A DNA stretch of 64,000 bases from NCBI RefSeq assembly GCF_019393635.1, contig NC_057862.1:679256814-679320813 (forward strand). The letters run 5' to 3'. The notes under the pieces were generated by a model. The model searched no databases and had not been told where the DNA came from. It saw only the letters and a program-made list of their open reading frames with translations. This DNA is from Dromiciops gliroides (lineage: Eukaryota > Chordata > Mammalia > Microbiotheria > Microbiotheriidae). Position numbers and translations under genes: made by a program. Shown piece by piece: positions 21,470 through 33,867 of this stretch (position 1 is its first letter; every line of letters starts with the position of its first letter).

Positions 21470-21560
21470 TAATGATCTCATTCTTTGTATTTGTATTCCC
21501 AGCACCTAGCACAGTACCCGGTCCACAGAAGGTGCTTAATAAATGTTTTTTGACTGATTG
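21470..21560 (-). repeat. L2 3' end fragment
   Basis: 'tattcccagcacctagcaca', 'aaggtgcttaataaatg' is the antisense 3' terminus of L2. Confidence 0.65.
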
Positions 21561-21569
21561 ATGGTGGTG

Positions 21570-22440
21570 CTCTCAGTCAAAATAGAGACATTGACATTGA
21601 TTTAGGAGGACTGGATGGTTTAGGAGAATGACATGTTGAGTTTGAGATGCTTATGGTATATCCAATTGGAGATGACCATCAGAAAACTTGAAATGAAGGT
21701 GGAGTGTAAAGGGTTGAGGAATAAGTGAGAAGACCAGAGGCCATGAGTGAAGACAACCTTTTCTAGGAGCTTGACTGAGAAAGTGAGGAGAGGAATAGGA
21801 TGCCATCTTGTTGAAAGATATTAAGGCCAAAGGAAGGACTTTGATGCATAGGAGAGCTTTTTAAAGCCTTTTTAGATTTGAAATGTTTGAAGGGAGAAAG
21901 GAACTAGTAGATAAATAGAAATTGTCTACTGCATTCCAGAATGGAAAGAAGGAGGGGTTAGCTGAAGTTGTAATCTGCTGGAGAAGATGGGATCATGGTC
22001 TCATCTAGAAGGATTGGCTTGGAAAGGATGAAAGCCTCTCCATTAGCAGAGACTGAGTAAAGGAGGTAAGAGTTAAGGATGATATCAAGGGGTTTTGAAA
22101 AGGAGAGAATGAGAAGTGGGAGTTCATAGTGAATGACTTCCATTTTCTCAGGAAAGCTAAATTCCACAGTTGAGAAAGTGGAGGAGAGGGAAATGTGGAA
22201 GGCTTGAGGGAAGAAGAGATCTCAAATAGTATCTGTGGAAGTATGAGGTAGCATATCAAATAGGGAGAAAAAATTGCCTTGCTGCAGGGCAGGTCCTATT
22301 GTGATGAAATATATGAGTGTGCATCACTGTTACCTGACTTAGTACAATTCTTTGTGGAAACATGGAAATACAGTGGGGGATTTTGGTGTAGTAATTCCAG
22401 ACTGGGACTGGCAAGGAATAGAGTAGGTGTCTGATGGATC
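21570..22440. other. A-B promoter interval, unassigned
   Basis: No exon recognised. It is AG-rich with weak similarity to dispersed old repeats, and no named family can be assigned by eye. Confidence 0.4.
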
Positions 22441-23215
22441 TGAGAGTAAGGAACAGTGTGGAGCAGGATTGATTAACTAAGGGAGGAAAGCAGTCAGATC
22501 AGGGAGATATGGCCTTAGGGAATCTGAGAGGTAGAAGGACTAGAGGTCCTAATGAGGGCAAATACTTGATTTAGGAGGGGTGAATGAGAGAAAGTGGAAT
22601 GGGGGGGGGAATGATCAAATAGAACAGTTGTGAGCAATGGTAAGATCCAGGTTGTGACCTGTGACCTGTGGCTAGGGTGGAGTAGAGGAGAAGCTTGTGA
22701 CATTTGAGGAGAATGAGGAAGTCAGAAGTAGATTCTTGAGGGAACATCAACATGAATGTTGAATGCACTTAGTGTGAAACCAGTGAACTGGGCACTGTCC
22801 TCCAGGAGAAAGGAGGGAGAATGACCCTGGGGTGGGGGGAGCAGTTAGCAACCATCATGAATCTGTTGTGGTAATGGAGTGAACTTGAAAGGAGGAGAGG
22901 CTTCTGAGAGATGGAGGGGAAGGGAGAGGCAAGAGTGGTCATGGCCACCATCCTTCCAGTCATTTGGGTCCTATTCTAGTCATCATCCATTCTTCCCTTT
23001 TCCCCACCCCATCCCCATTACCCAATCAGTTGTCAAGTCTTCTCAATGCTACTTCCAAAGCATTTTCCACATCTTTTACTTTCTCTCCACTAACTTGGCT
23101 CCCACCTTAGATCAGCCTCTCATCACTTCTTCCTTGGACTACTATAGTAGATTCCTAATAGGTTTCCCCCACCTTAGCCTCTTGTCTCTTCTCTACCAAA
23201 CTCACCTTTCATAAG
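22440..23215. repeat. member 1 of a dispersed ancient repeat pair
   Basis: Shares long co-linear stretches with 39270-39855, for example 'ttgtaatggagtgaacttga'-type text, 'gaagcttctgagtgatggaa'-type text and 'catccttccagtcat'. The second half (22990-23215) has L2-like antisense wording ('tggactactatagtagattc'). Each copy is followed by a MIR-type remnant. Confidence 0.6.
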
Positions 23216-23219
23216 ATTG

Positions 23220-23400
23220 TAAATTGAGTTGAGGCCCCTAAGAGGGGCCCTTAGGTTTTATACAGTCCAACTTCTTCATTTTACAAACTGAGGCTCAGAG
23301 AGGATTAGTGACTTACCCAAGGCCACAAAGTGAGTGGTAGAGTTGAGTTTTGCAATAAAGTCCTCTGACTCCAAATTTAGCCCTATTTCCCCTGAGCCAC
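23220..23400 (-). repeat. MIR-type SINE remnant
   Basis: 'cttcattttacaaactgagg', 'cagagaggattagtgactta' and 'cctctgactccaaattt' are antisense MIR. Confidence 0.6.
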
Positions 23401-23806
23401 TGCTAAAATTATTCTTCTAGGGTATTAGTCTGGTGTGGCCATGCTCTTGATGAAAACCCTTCAGTCTTCAGTGTAGAGGACAAGGGAAGTGAGTGAACCC
23501 ATTAAAGAATTAGGCTAGTTCATTTGTGAATTTTTTAAATGATCAATAATAATAATAACCACATTTTGTGGCATTTTAAGATTTACAAATGAGGAGACTG
23601 AAGCTCAGGGATTTCAAGCTCCTTAGCCATGGTCACACAACACACACACGCGACAAAGCCCAGACTTCCCCAAATCTGGCTCTAAGACAAGTGCTCATTT
23701 CATCACATCACACTGCCCAATAAGCCAACATCTTTGGTCTCCTTTCCTTCTCACCACAGTGGTTTCAGAGTCACAGCAGAGAGGAGGAGCATATGTTAAT
23801 TCAAAG

Positions 23807-23821
23807 AAAGAGGAAGGGGAA
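23807..23821 (+). promoter_or_regulatory. PU.1/Ets-like purine box upstream of gene B
   Basis: AAAGAGGAAGGGGAA, about 203 bp before the exon 1 start position and identical over 15 bp to the box upstream of gene C. Flanking sequence aligns with gene C on both sides. A second Ets-like site, TTACTTCCTCTGCC, is at about 23915. Confidence 0.55.
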
Positions 23822-24023
23822 TGGTGAGGGCCACCCATGCTCTGGTGCTGCCCACTATTGACTCACCATGATGGTTCTTAGAGGGATGTCACTGAATCTG
23901 ATGTCTGAAGCTGTTACTTCCTCTGCCATTTCTCAGATCATATGAAGGGCTCTGCTCTCCCAGCCAGGTTCTAGAGTTCAGAAGAGCTTCCAGAGGGCAG
24001 GCTGCTCCAGAGGAGAAGATAGG

Positions 24024-24087
24024 TTGGACAAAGAGAGAATCTTTGAAAACGTGATCTTGAGAAACATGCTGTCTAAGTCTGAAAAGA
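24024..24087 (+). CDS. Gene B exon 1 (cytoplasmic tail, TTG at start position)
   Basis: 64 bp, donor GAAAAGA/gtaagg, the same length and phase as exon 1 of A and C. It encodes DKERIFENVILRNMLSKSEK after the TTG. No in-frame ATG exists upstream before a stop at 23943. The tail position is TTT (Phe7, 24042-24044) against TAT in A and TCT in C. Met15 is the first possible ATG in the exon. Confidence 0.65.
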
Positions 24088-27000
24088 GTAAGGTATTGGG
24101 GAAGATCTGGAGACTCAGCTGGGGTCCCTTGGGATGGATAGTAGAGAGGATGACACTCCAGAAAAACAGAATCAGAGATTTAGATGTGGGAGGGACATTA
24201 GAAGCAGCAAGTCCAAATCTCTCATTTCACACATGAGAGGTTAAGTGACTTTCCCAGAGGCACGCAGCTAGTAAGTGACTGGGGTCGGACCCAGAAAAAA
24301 CTGGTCCTGTCTACTCCTATGTACATAATTGCTTGTACTCTGTCTCCTCTGTTAGAATGTGAACTTTTGTCTGTTTTTGTATCTCCAGAAATTAGCTCAG
24401 TGCCTAGCACATAGTGGGCACTTAATAAATACTTGTTGACTTGACCTGATTTAGCTCAGACTCCATGTCCAGGATTCTATATCAAGTTGCATCAAGGTTG
24501 ACTTTTGGGTGCCTCATCAATGACACCATCAATCGATGGTAAATGAAGTCTGATTCAGGAAGTCAGAGTTAGGAGATTTACAGGGGGAGAAAATGGACAA
24601 AGCTCTAGCAATTTGTCATGAAGAGGTTCATTGGTCTCCTTGCCCTTCCTCTACACCCTCTGACCTCCCCTCACCTCTCCCCCAGCAATATACAGTTTAG
24701 TACTAAGCATCACAACTTAAGGAGGTTACTAATAAGGTAGAGAGTGCCCAGGGTGGTGAATGGTTTCAATCCCATGTCATATAAAGATCAGCTAAAAGAA
24801 CTGGATGTAAGATTTGAACTGGCCTCTTAAGATGTCTAGAACTTCAATGAGAAACAATGAAGAATGAGGTGATTTGGGGGCATAAGAAAATCATGAGTAA
24901 CAGCAGTGAGACAGGAGATTGCCCTACATATACAGGCAAGGAGTTGGGGTAGGACAAAGAATGGTCCAGCTTAGTTTGGGGTATATCAAGGGGAGTAATT
25001 CAGGATGACTGGAAAATGAGGATGGTGATAGATTGTAGAGAACCTTGAATGCCATATAGATTTAACTTGAGAAGGGAAAGGACAGAGACAGACTGATGGA
25101 AGGATTGCAGGTAATTGTGTTGTCTCATGTATGAATCAGATACAAATATAAAGAGGAAACAAAATATAATAATAATAATAATAATAGATACATTTATGTT
25201 GCATTTAAGGTCTGCCAAGCAATGTATGTTATCTCATTAGATAAGTAACATCTGGCAAAAACCTTGATCCTGGGTCTGTCATAGAGAGATTGTGAGGCCA
25301 CTGATAGAGTTTTAGATATGAACTCAGGGGTCCTGGGTCCAAATCCCACATATGACACTCACTATCTCTGTGACCTTAGGTAAGATTCTTCACATTTCTG
25401 GGCCTTGGTTTCCTCATCAGTCAAATGAGAATTGGATTGGATTAGTTTGCCTCTTCCAGACCTCAAGTTATGATCTCATAGTCAGAAGACGTCCAAGTGA
25501 TAGAGATGCTGGGTGGGCTCTGTCTTTGGAAGCCACAGCCTCCAGGCCGTGCTAATGACTGTTTTCTCTCTTTGTATTGTCCAGTCTTCAGGAAGCTAAG
25601 GATCATCCAGGCTTCCCTGTCAGTTTTGGTTCTTGCTCTGGCTGCCGCCCTTAAAGTTGTGGTTATTCTATGTAAGTTCTCACCCTATCCCCCCCACCAG
25701 GTATTTTTCTGATCAGACTGGGAGAAAGCACCAAAGCGGCATCTAGACTGACATGCGATGCTGGTTGGTTGGGGCTACACAGTCAGCCAGCCCCTCTGCT
25801 CATTTTCATGAGGTAAAAAAAAGTCAGAGGCATAGGGAATTCTAATAACTCAATCACTTATTAAAGAGTTGTTCTGTGTCAGGCATGGTGCTAGGCATTC
25901 TGCACAGAAAGCTAAATTTGGGAGTCCTTGTCCTAAAGGAGCTGACATTTTATCAAGAGAAACAACATGTACACCTATTAATGTATATACCAAACATGCA
26001 CAAAGTGATTCTGAGCTGTGTGTGGGGAAGCCCTAAGTACCTGGGGGAGGCAGCAAGATAAGCCTCCTGTAGCATATAGCACTTGAGTTGAGCCTTTGAA
26101 GGAAATTGAGTATGCCAAGATGAGGGAATATGTGTGGGGGACAGCCCATGCAAAGGCACTGAAGTGGGAAATGTCAAATCATGTGAGATGAACTATGCGA
26201 AGGTCAGTTTGGCTGAACAGGACCTGGGAGCTGACCAACAGTCCAAAGATCCCATAGGGTGTCAGAAGCCCTAGACTGGCATATTAGGGAGAGCCAGAAA
26301 AACATGGGCTCAAATGCTGTCTCTAAAACCCACGAGCAACATCAGATTGGAAGGCAGGTCCTCTGACTCCAGATCTTGGCATCTTTCTCCTGTACTACAT
26401 TGTTCCCTTTATCTGCTCACATGTAAAGCTGGTGGTTACAGATCTTGCTTTGGAGGGCATAGTTGTCAGGCTGATGATCATCACTGTCCTCTCCTTTCTA
26501 TTGCTTTGTCTCTCAGCTTCTAATCAGCCACACTTTGTTATGACAATTCTCTTTTTTAAAAATTCTGGGCGCAGCTAGGTGGCGCAGTGCAGAGCACCGG
26601 CCCTGGAGTCAGGAGTACCTGAGTTCAAATTCGACCTCAGACACTTAACACTTACTAGTTTTGTGACCCTGGGCAAGTCACTTGACCCCAATTGACTCAC
26701 TTAAAAAAAATTCTGGGGGGCAGCTAGATAGCGCAGTGGATAAAGCACTGGCCCTTGATTCAGGAGGACCTGAGTTCAAATGTGGTCTCAGACACTTGAC
26801 ACTTACTAGCTGTGTGACCCTGGGCAGGTCACTTAACCCTCATTGCTCCACAAAAAAAATTCTGGAGACAATGTAATGGTCTCTCAGGTCCCTGGAGTGC
26901 CCTCTTTCATGCTTTGTGGAGTTTAAATTGAATAAAAAGTTAGGAGTCTAGTCCCAGTAGCTGAGAGCCCTCAGTTAGGAAAATTATTAACATTTAGAAT

Positions 27001-30000
27001 AAAACATTTAACATTTGTGTTGTTGAGGACTGTTAAGGGGTCCTCTGAACTTGTCTTTTTGAATTGTCATATTTTCCAGAACCACTGGACCCTGAGCATG
27101 TAGGAGGCCCTGAATGTGTCAAAAATGAAACCCCTTCCCCCTGGTCCCTGGGCTGAAATAATTTGTTGTTTACATCCTAAACTAGACTTCCTGTGTATAC
27201 TTGGGGGTCAAGACAGGCACCAGTCAGTCTGCAACAGATCAGAAGGAATGTAGGGGGAGAAAAATAGACTAAGCTGTAGCATTTTGTCAAGAAGAAGTTC
27301 GTTGGTCTCCTTGCCCTTTCTCTACATCATCCCCCCTCACCTCCCTTCACCTTCTTTCTTGTGCAGCTGGGACCCTTGTAGATAAGCAGACCATCCTATC
27401 TTCAGAGTCTAGCAGTTCCCAGAAGAAAAGAATGCTGCATTTGCCATCACCTTGATCCTCCCCTTCAGGAGGGGTATTATCCTTTTCTCACCTTTAGCAC
27501 ACCTTCCCACCCTTCCATGCCATGCCCCTTCCTGATATCTCTTCCTTCCTTTGCCCTATTCTCATAAATATGCAAACTTCTGGATGGGCTCCCTGTGCAT
27601 GTGCATTTCTCTTGTAATAAACCTAGTTTTCACCTAAGTTCCATGAAGCTGTGATTCCCTGTTGACTGTATCTCTGTCCTAATGTAAAGGAGGGTTTATG
27701 TCTAGCCAATCTCTGGCCCCTCCATGGCTGAGGTTACCAGAAACATGGAGGTAAACAAATGAGTGGAGCCTGTGCCAACATCTGTCAATGTTCAGGCACT
27801 GGGAGAAGAAGTTGGGAGAAGACTCTTCTGGGAACTTTCCTTAGTCCTTGCAAAGGTCAGTACAACAAGAAGTTCCAGCCCAAGGCTTCTGATTCAATAT
27901 GTCTCATTGACTCTCCTTGATCTCTCCCTTCTGGGCCCCAGCTTGACCCCATTTTTTTCTTTCCTTTTCACACCTTGTCCCTCTGACCCCACTTCTTGCT
28001 GGCTCTGTTTCTGATCTCCTCCTTCTTCCTCTCAGGCTGTCTCTTGAAGAGTGTGTTTCTTCAAAGCCAAAGAGTCTGACTCAGTTTCCCATTCCTGTCA
28101 AAGATCTAGACGGTTTCAAATTAATCTTAGGATCTGAATAGAATGTCCATCCCTTTCAGTTACAAGGTCGGCAACCAGCTGCCAAATCTCTACCCCAAGG
28201 GCTTATCAATGCCTATTGAGTTGGACTGATCCCCTCTCTGAGGCTTCTCCCTTTCTAATGCCATGCCCCTGTGATTCTAGATCTTCAAGAGAAAAATGAC
28301 CAAGTTGAGAGGGCCAAAGTCTTAAATGAAGCTCTGAAACAGCAAAACCGTGAGTTGCTTCCTCCCCCACATCCTTTGCACTGACTCCCAAGCTCCTGCC
28401 CAGCCCCTTCATCACTCAAGCTCGAGTTTCACATGAAGAGGCATCCAAGACACAGGCAGCCTGTTCCTCCTCTGCTAGCTTCCTCACTGTCCTTTTTCCT
28501 GGACACTTCAGAAAAAAGGAGGGAGTGGAATGTTCCTCATCCCTAACCCCCAAAATGCTCTCTCTGTGACACACTTGGACCGCAAGAGGCTTCTGATCGG
28601 ACAATAATAGTCCAACTCTGGCTCACACTGACCAAGCTTTGTCACTGCTCTGTACCCAGCCCTCTTGAGGTCCAAGAGGTAGTGCTGAACTCCGCTCAGC
28701 TCTGGTCTTTCCCTCTCCTCATTCTTGCTCCTCTTCCTTCCCAAGGAATCCTTGTTCAGAGGGTCTCAGAGGCTGAGATTGTCCATGGAGGAAATCTCTA
28801 CTACTTTTCTTGTGACAAAATATCCTGGGATGATGCCAATCAGTACTGTGTGTCAAGGGGCTCCAACCTGACTTCAATTACCTCAGTGGAAGAGCAGGTC
28901 AGTATAGTCTTTGGTGACCCTAGGAGTGGGAGGTAGAGATGGCCCCAAGTTGGGTGTCCATGGGCAGCTCACTTTCCCTCTCTGCTAGTTTCAGACAGTC
29001 TCAAACAAAGTTAAGGCTTATTGGTAAAACACAAAGAGGTGAAGCATCATGGCTAGGGAAGTAATACTGTCCCACTGTCCTCTGTCCCACTCAGACTGTG
29101 GAATATTGGGTTCAATCCTGGGCATAGAAAGGGCATTGAGAAGCTGAGGAATGACCAGAAAGGTGAAGGGTCTGGAACCCATGCCATACAAGAATCAGCT
29201 ATAGGAAATGGCAATGTTTGACCTAGAGAAGAGATGACTCAGAGGACGTGGGGGAATTCCTGTAAGTATTTAAAGGGTTGTCAGAGGAACAGGCATTTGC
29301 CTTGTTCTCCTTGGCCCCAAAGGAGAGAATCAGGAGCCATGTAGAGAAGGTGATAAAAGGTGTGTAATGAAGTCCTGGCCAGTGGAGGCTCTATCCTTAG
29401 AGCATGGACATGCCTAATGCATGCCTACATGGAAGAGGCTGGGGGAGGGGGTGTGCTTCCAGAAATGTATTATGGTGTGTAACTGAAGAACCACCACCCC
29501 CATTTAGGAGCACGTACCAACATTCCGTAATTGGGTCTTCTTTGCTCATCATGGGGTGAAGAGATGGATTGTTGACTGGCTACTTAGTCACATCTGGGGT
29601 GCCATATTCTCCCAGTGATGCTCTGTCCCTGTGAGCCATGGACCACCACATTTACCAAGAATGAGAACTATGGCTAACCAAAGGACAATGCTTGTTATAA
29701 GCAGATTGTATTTTATTCTACTGATGGCCTGTGCATTCACAGTGGTAGAAAAGAGATCATCCAAGTGACTGAGAAAGGATGTGGGCAGATCAGACTTAGA
29801 GGTGGAGAAGACCATGGAAGACACCTTCATTTGACAGATGAGGAAACTGAGGCCCAGAGATGGGAAGGGACTTACAACACATTAGTCACCATGTTGATCT
29901 CATACTCACACCTAAGTTTTCTATTCCATGGCCAAGAATCACCTCCTATCATTCCATTCCTCCCTGTGCTTCAGTCCTCTTGACCCCAGGCTTCATCTTC

Positions 30001-33000
30001 ACTAGAACTCGACATCCCTTCATTCTCAGATGAAGTTCTCCCAGGATATTACCATTGAGCCAGTCAATACACTTTCCTGTGCCTCAGTTTCCTCAGTTTT
30101 ATATATGTTTCCTTATGTAAAGAATGAGAGGGTTGGACTAAGTAATCTCTTAGTTCCTTTTAAACTCTCTTGATTTCATGAATCTATAATTGCTGCTCTG
30201 GCTTTATAGGCTTCCTTTCCCTATCTTTATATCAACTTTACATTGAATTCATTTTATATCTTTCCCCAATTGAGAATCTTTTATTCTCTCCCATATTGCC
30301 CCGTATGCCCTCCCAAGCCCCAAGCTTAGATTACCTCCACCATCCACATCCTCAGCTCTCACTCATAAGCTGTTAAACAGTGCTAGAGCAAGTAATTTAG
30401 CTTTGCTCACTGGGTCCATGATATTTATAATGCTTGATGTTAACTGACTCTTCATTGTACCAAGAAAATCTTTTTATTCTCCCTTAACTAATTCAATGTC
30501 TGACATGAAAAGGTGTCAGACTTTTCTGTGCCAAGGTCAAAAACCACTTTTTGTGCACAAGGCAACTAGGTGGCACAACGTATTAGGCCTGCGGTCAGGA
30601 ATACCTGAGTTTAAATCCAGAATAAAACACTAGCTGTGTGACTCTGGGCAAATCACATAACTTCTGTCTGTCTCACTTTCCTCAACTGTAAAGTAAGAAT
30701 AAAAATAACATCCATCTCCTAGAGCTGTTGCAAGGATTGAATGACACAGAACTAAACACAATGCATGACACATAGCAGGCATTATATAAATATGATTGTT
30801 ATTAATCCTATGTCATCCCATCTTCTACAGCAGAATGCCCCTTCATTTCCACTGGGTAACTAATCTCTATTTTCACATTATTCAATTGGAACTGCTCTTT
30901 CCAAAGGTACCAATGATCTCTAAATTGCCAAATCCAATGACCTTTTCTCAATTCTCATTCTTGTTGATCTTTCTACAGTTTTTAGCACTATTGATAATCC
31001 TTTTCCCATGGACCCTCTTTTCTCTCAAGGTTTTCCTGACATTGCTCTCTTCTCATTCTCTTTCTTCCTGTCTGAACCTTCCTTCTTAGTGTTCTTTGAT
31101 GGATCTTCATCCAGATCTCATCTGCTAACTTTTGGTGCCTCAAAGGCTATGTTCAAGGACCTCTACTTTTCTTTCCCTATTTCTTTTTTGTTTTGTTTTG
31201 TTTTTTTGCAGGGCAATGAGGGTTAAGTGACTTGCCCAGGGTCACACAGCTAGTAGTGTCTGAGGCCGAATTTGAACTCAGGTCCTCCTGAATCCAGCGC
31301 TGGTGCTTTATCCACTGTGCCACCTAGCTGCCCCATCTTTCCCTATTTCACTTGATGAGCCCCTGAACTCTAATGGATTTTATTTTCATCTTGATGCTGA
31401 TGGTTCTCAGTTATGCAGTCCTACCTTCTCTTCTGACCTCGCCTCACATCTTCAGCTCCCTCTTAGACATCTTGAACTGGATATCTCATGGACATCTTAA
31501 ACTCAACATGTCCAAAATTGAACATCTTTTCCCCCAAACCCTTTCCTCTTCCAAAGTTTTCCCATGATTGATAAGAGCACCTCCATACTCTCAATCATCC
31601 AGGCTCACCACCCAAGTATGATCCTTGACATACTACTTCCTCTTATCTCCTATAACTAAATGTATAGCCAAATTCTATCTATTCATCCTTTTGCCACATT
31701 TCTCAGCTTTTTTCATCTTGCCCCTGGACTAGTCCATTAGCTTGCTGCTTGGTTTCTCTGCCTTAAGTCTCTCCCCTCTTCAGTCTATTCTTTACTCAGT
31801 TACCAAGTAATCTTCCTAATGTGTGGCTCTGATCAGGTAGTCCCACTCCCATTCAAGAAATTATCTCCAGATCCAATACAAAATCTTCTGTTTCATTTTA
31901 GAAGTCCTTCAAAATTCAGCTCCTTTATGCTCTGTCTTCTCACACTTGACTCTCCTTCACATGCTCAGCAATTTAGTGCCACTGGCCTCCTTAATGTTCC
32001 TTGAACAAAAAACTCCATATACTGATTCTATGCATTTTTCTTGGCTGTCCCCCATTCCTGGAATGCTCTCTCCTCATTTTCTGCCCTCCTTGACTTCCTC
32101 AAAGCCTCAGTCAGAATCCCACTTTCTTCAAGTCTCCCCTAATACTAGTGCCTTCTCTCTAATTAGATCTCCAAGTTATCTTGAAAATATCTTGTTTGTA
32201 CATAGTTTTTTGCATGTTATCTCTTCCATTAGAATGTGAGAAGGTTGAAGGCAGGAACTGTTTTTGTCTTTCCTTGTATGTCCAGTGATTAGCACAAAAT
32301 ATGGCACACAGTAAATAACTAATGAATGCTTATTGGCTAACTCTCTCTTGCAATCCCCACAGTACTATTTAAAAATGTTACACTTTCAACTTCCACACCA
32401 GCCCTCTTCTCAGCAAGAGACTTTAGAATTTATTGAGAACACTAAGAGCTTTTGCCTTAAGGTCCCTCTTCTTGCCTTTTGACACCCAACTACCCCTTAA
32501 TATCATTCTGCTTGACACTTCTCCCATGAAAAGATGGCTTTTCTCTTCACTGTGGACAACCTCTCTACATGTAACCTCAATCCTATCCTCTCTTACTCCT
32601 CTAACAGATTGTTCTCACAATCATCCCTTTGTTCTCCAATATTCATTCCTGTCTGCTTGTACCTTCCCTATTGCCGAAAACATGCCTATGTCTCCCTCCA
32701 TCCTTAAAAACACTTTTGTTGATAGTACCATCTCTCTAGTTATGGTTCCACACCTCTCCTTCCTTTCATAGCCAAAGTTCCAGAAAAATGCCATCTACTG
32801 CTGACACTTCCACATACTGCTCCCCCATTTCTAAGCCCCTTGCAGTCTGGCTTCCGCCTCTTCATCCAATTGCTCTCACCAAAGTCACCAAAGCCTCATG
32901 ACTTGCCAAACCTAGTGGACCCTTCTTGTATTCTCTCCAGTTCTTAACACTTTTGGTCCCCCTCTTCTCTTATACGCTCTCCTTCCTCTTTGAGTTTTCA

Positions 33001-33812
33001 TGACACTGCTCTCTTTTGGGTTTCCTCCTAGAGGTCTGACTGATTCTTACCAGTTTCTTTTTTGGATGATTATCAAGGCTTCTCAGTCAATTTATTTAAA
33101 ACAGAACTCATTATATTTTTTCCTAATCGTTCCCTTCTTCCGAACAGATAGATTGCAAGATCCTTAAGAATAGAGACTATTTTGTTTCTGTTTGCATGAC
33201 CAGTGCCCAGTGCCCGGTATAGGGCCAGGTTCTTGGTCAACCAATCGATAAATAAACATTTATTAAGCACCTACTATGTGCTGGGTACTGTGCTAAGTAC
33301 TGGCATCTGAGTAAATGCTTTTGGAGTGATAGAATGTAAGCCCATTGAAAGTAGAGATCAATTTCTGTCTTCAGTGCCTTGTATGATGAATCACAAGTGT
33401 ACAGATAGAAATCATCTGGTCTGACCCTGGGCAAGTCACTTGACCCTGCTTCTCTTCTCTGGGCCTCACTGCTCTCATCTGCAAAATGAGATGATTCCTA
33501 AGTCCCTTTAAGCTTTGATAGTCTATAATTTTCTAGCCCTTGTGCAATGGTGTACTGAGTCTGAGTCAAATTATGGTAGAGTTGGGCAGGCCTTGGTGTG
33601 GCCAGAGTTCGATTGATCTGCCAACCCCTGCAGTTTGCCCCTCAGTCCTGGGCTATTCAGTTACCTGGGACAGCTCCACGGATGCTCTGCTACCTCTGCC
33701 CTCCCACCGGGGTCTGTTTGACCTTACTTAAAGTAACATCTCTCTGCAAACTGGTACAAATCCTGGAGCTAAGCCCCTCTGCCTCCAGGAAACACAGGGA
33801 GAAACAGCCAAG

Positions 33813-33867
<55 letters not shown>

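Noticed and set aside
30796-32771. series of plus-strand frames of 60-112 codons
   Set aside because: They lie in antisense L2-like LINE sequence and have no conserved protein pattern.
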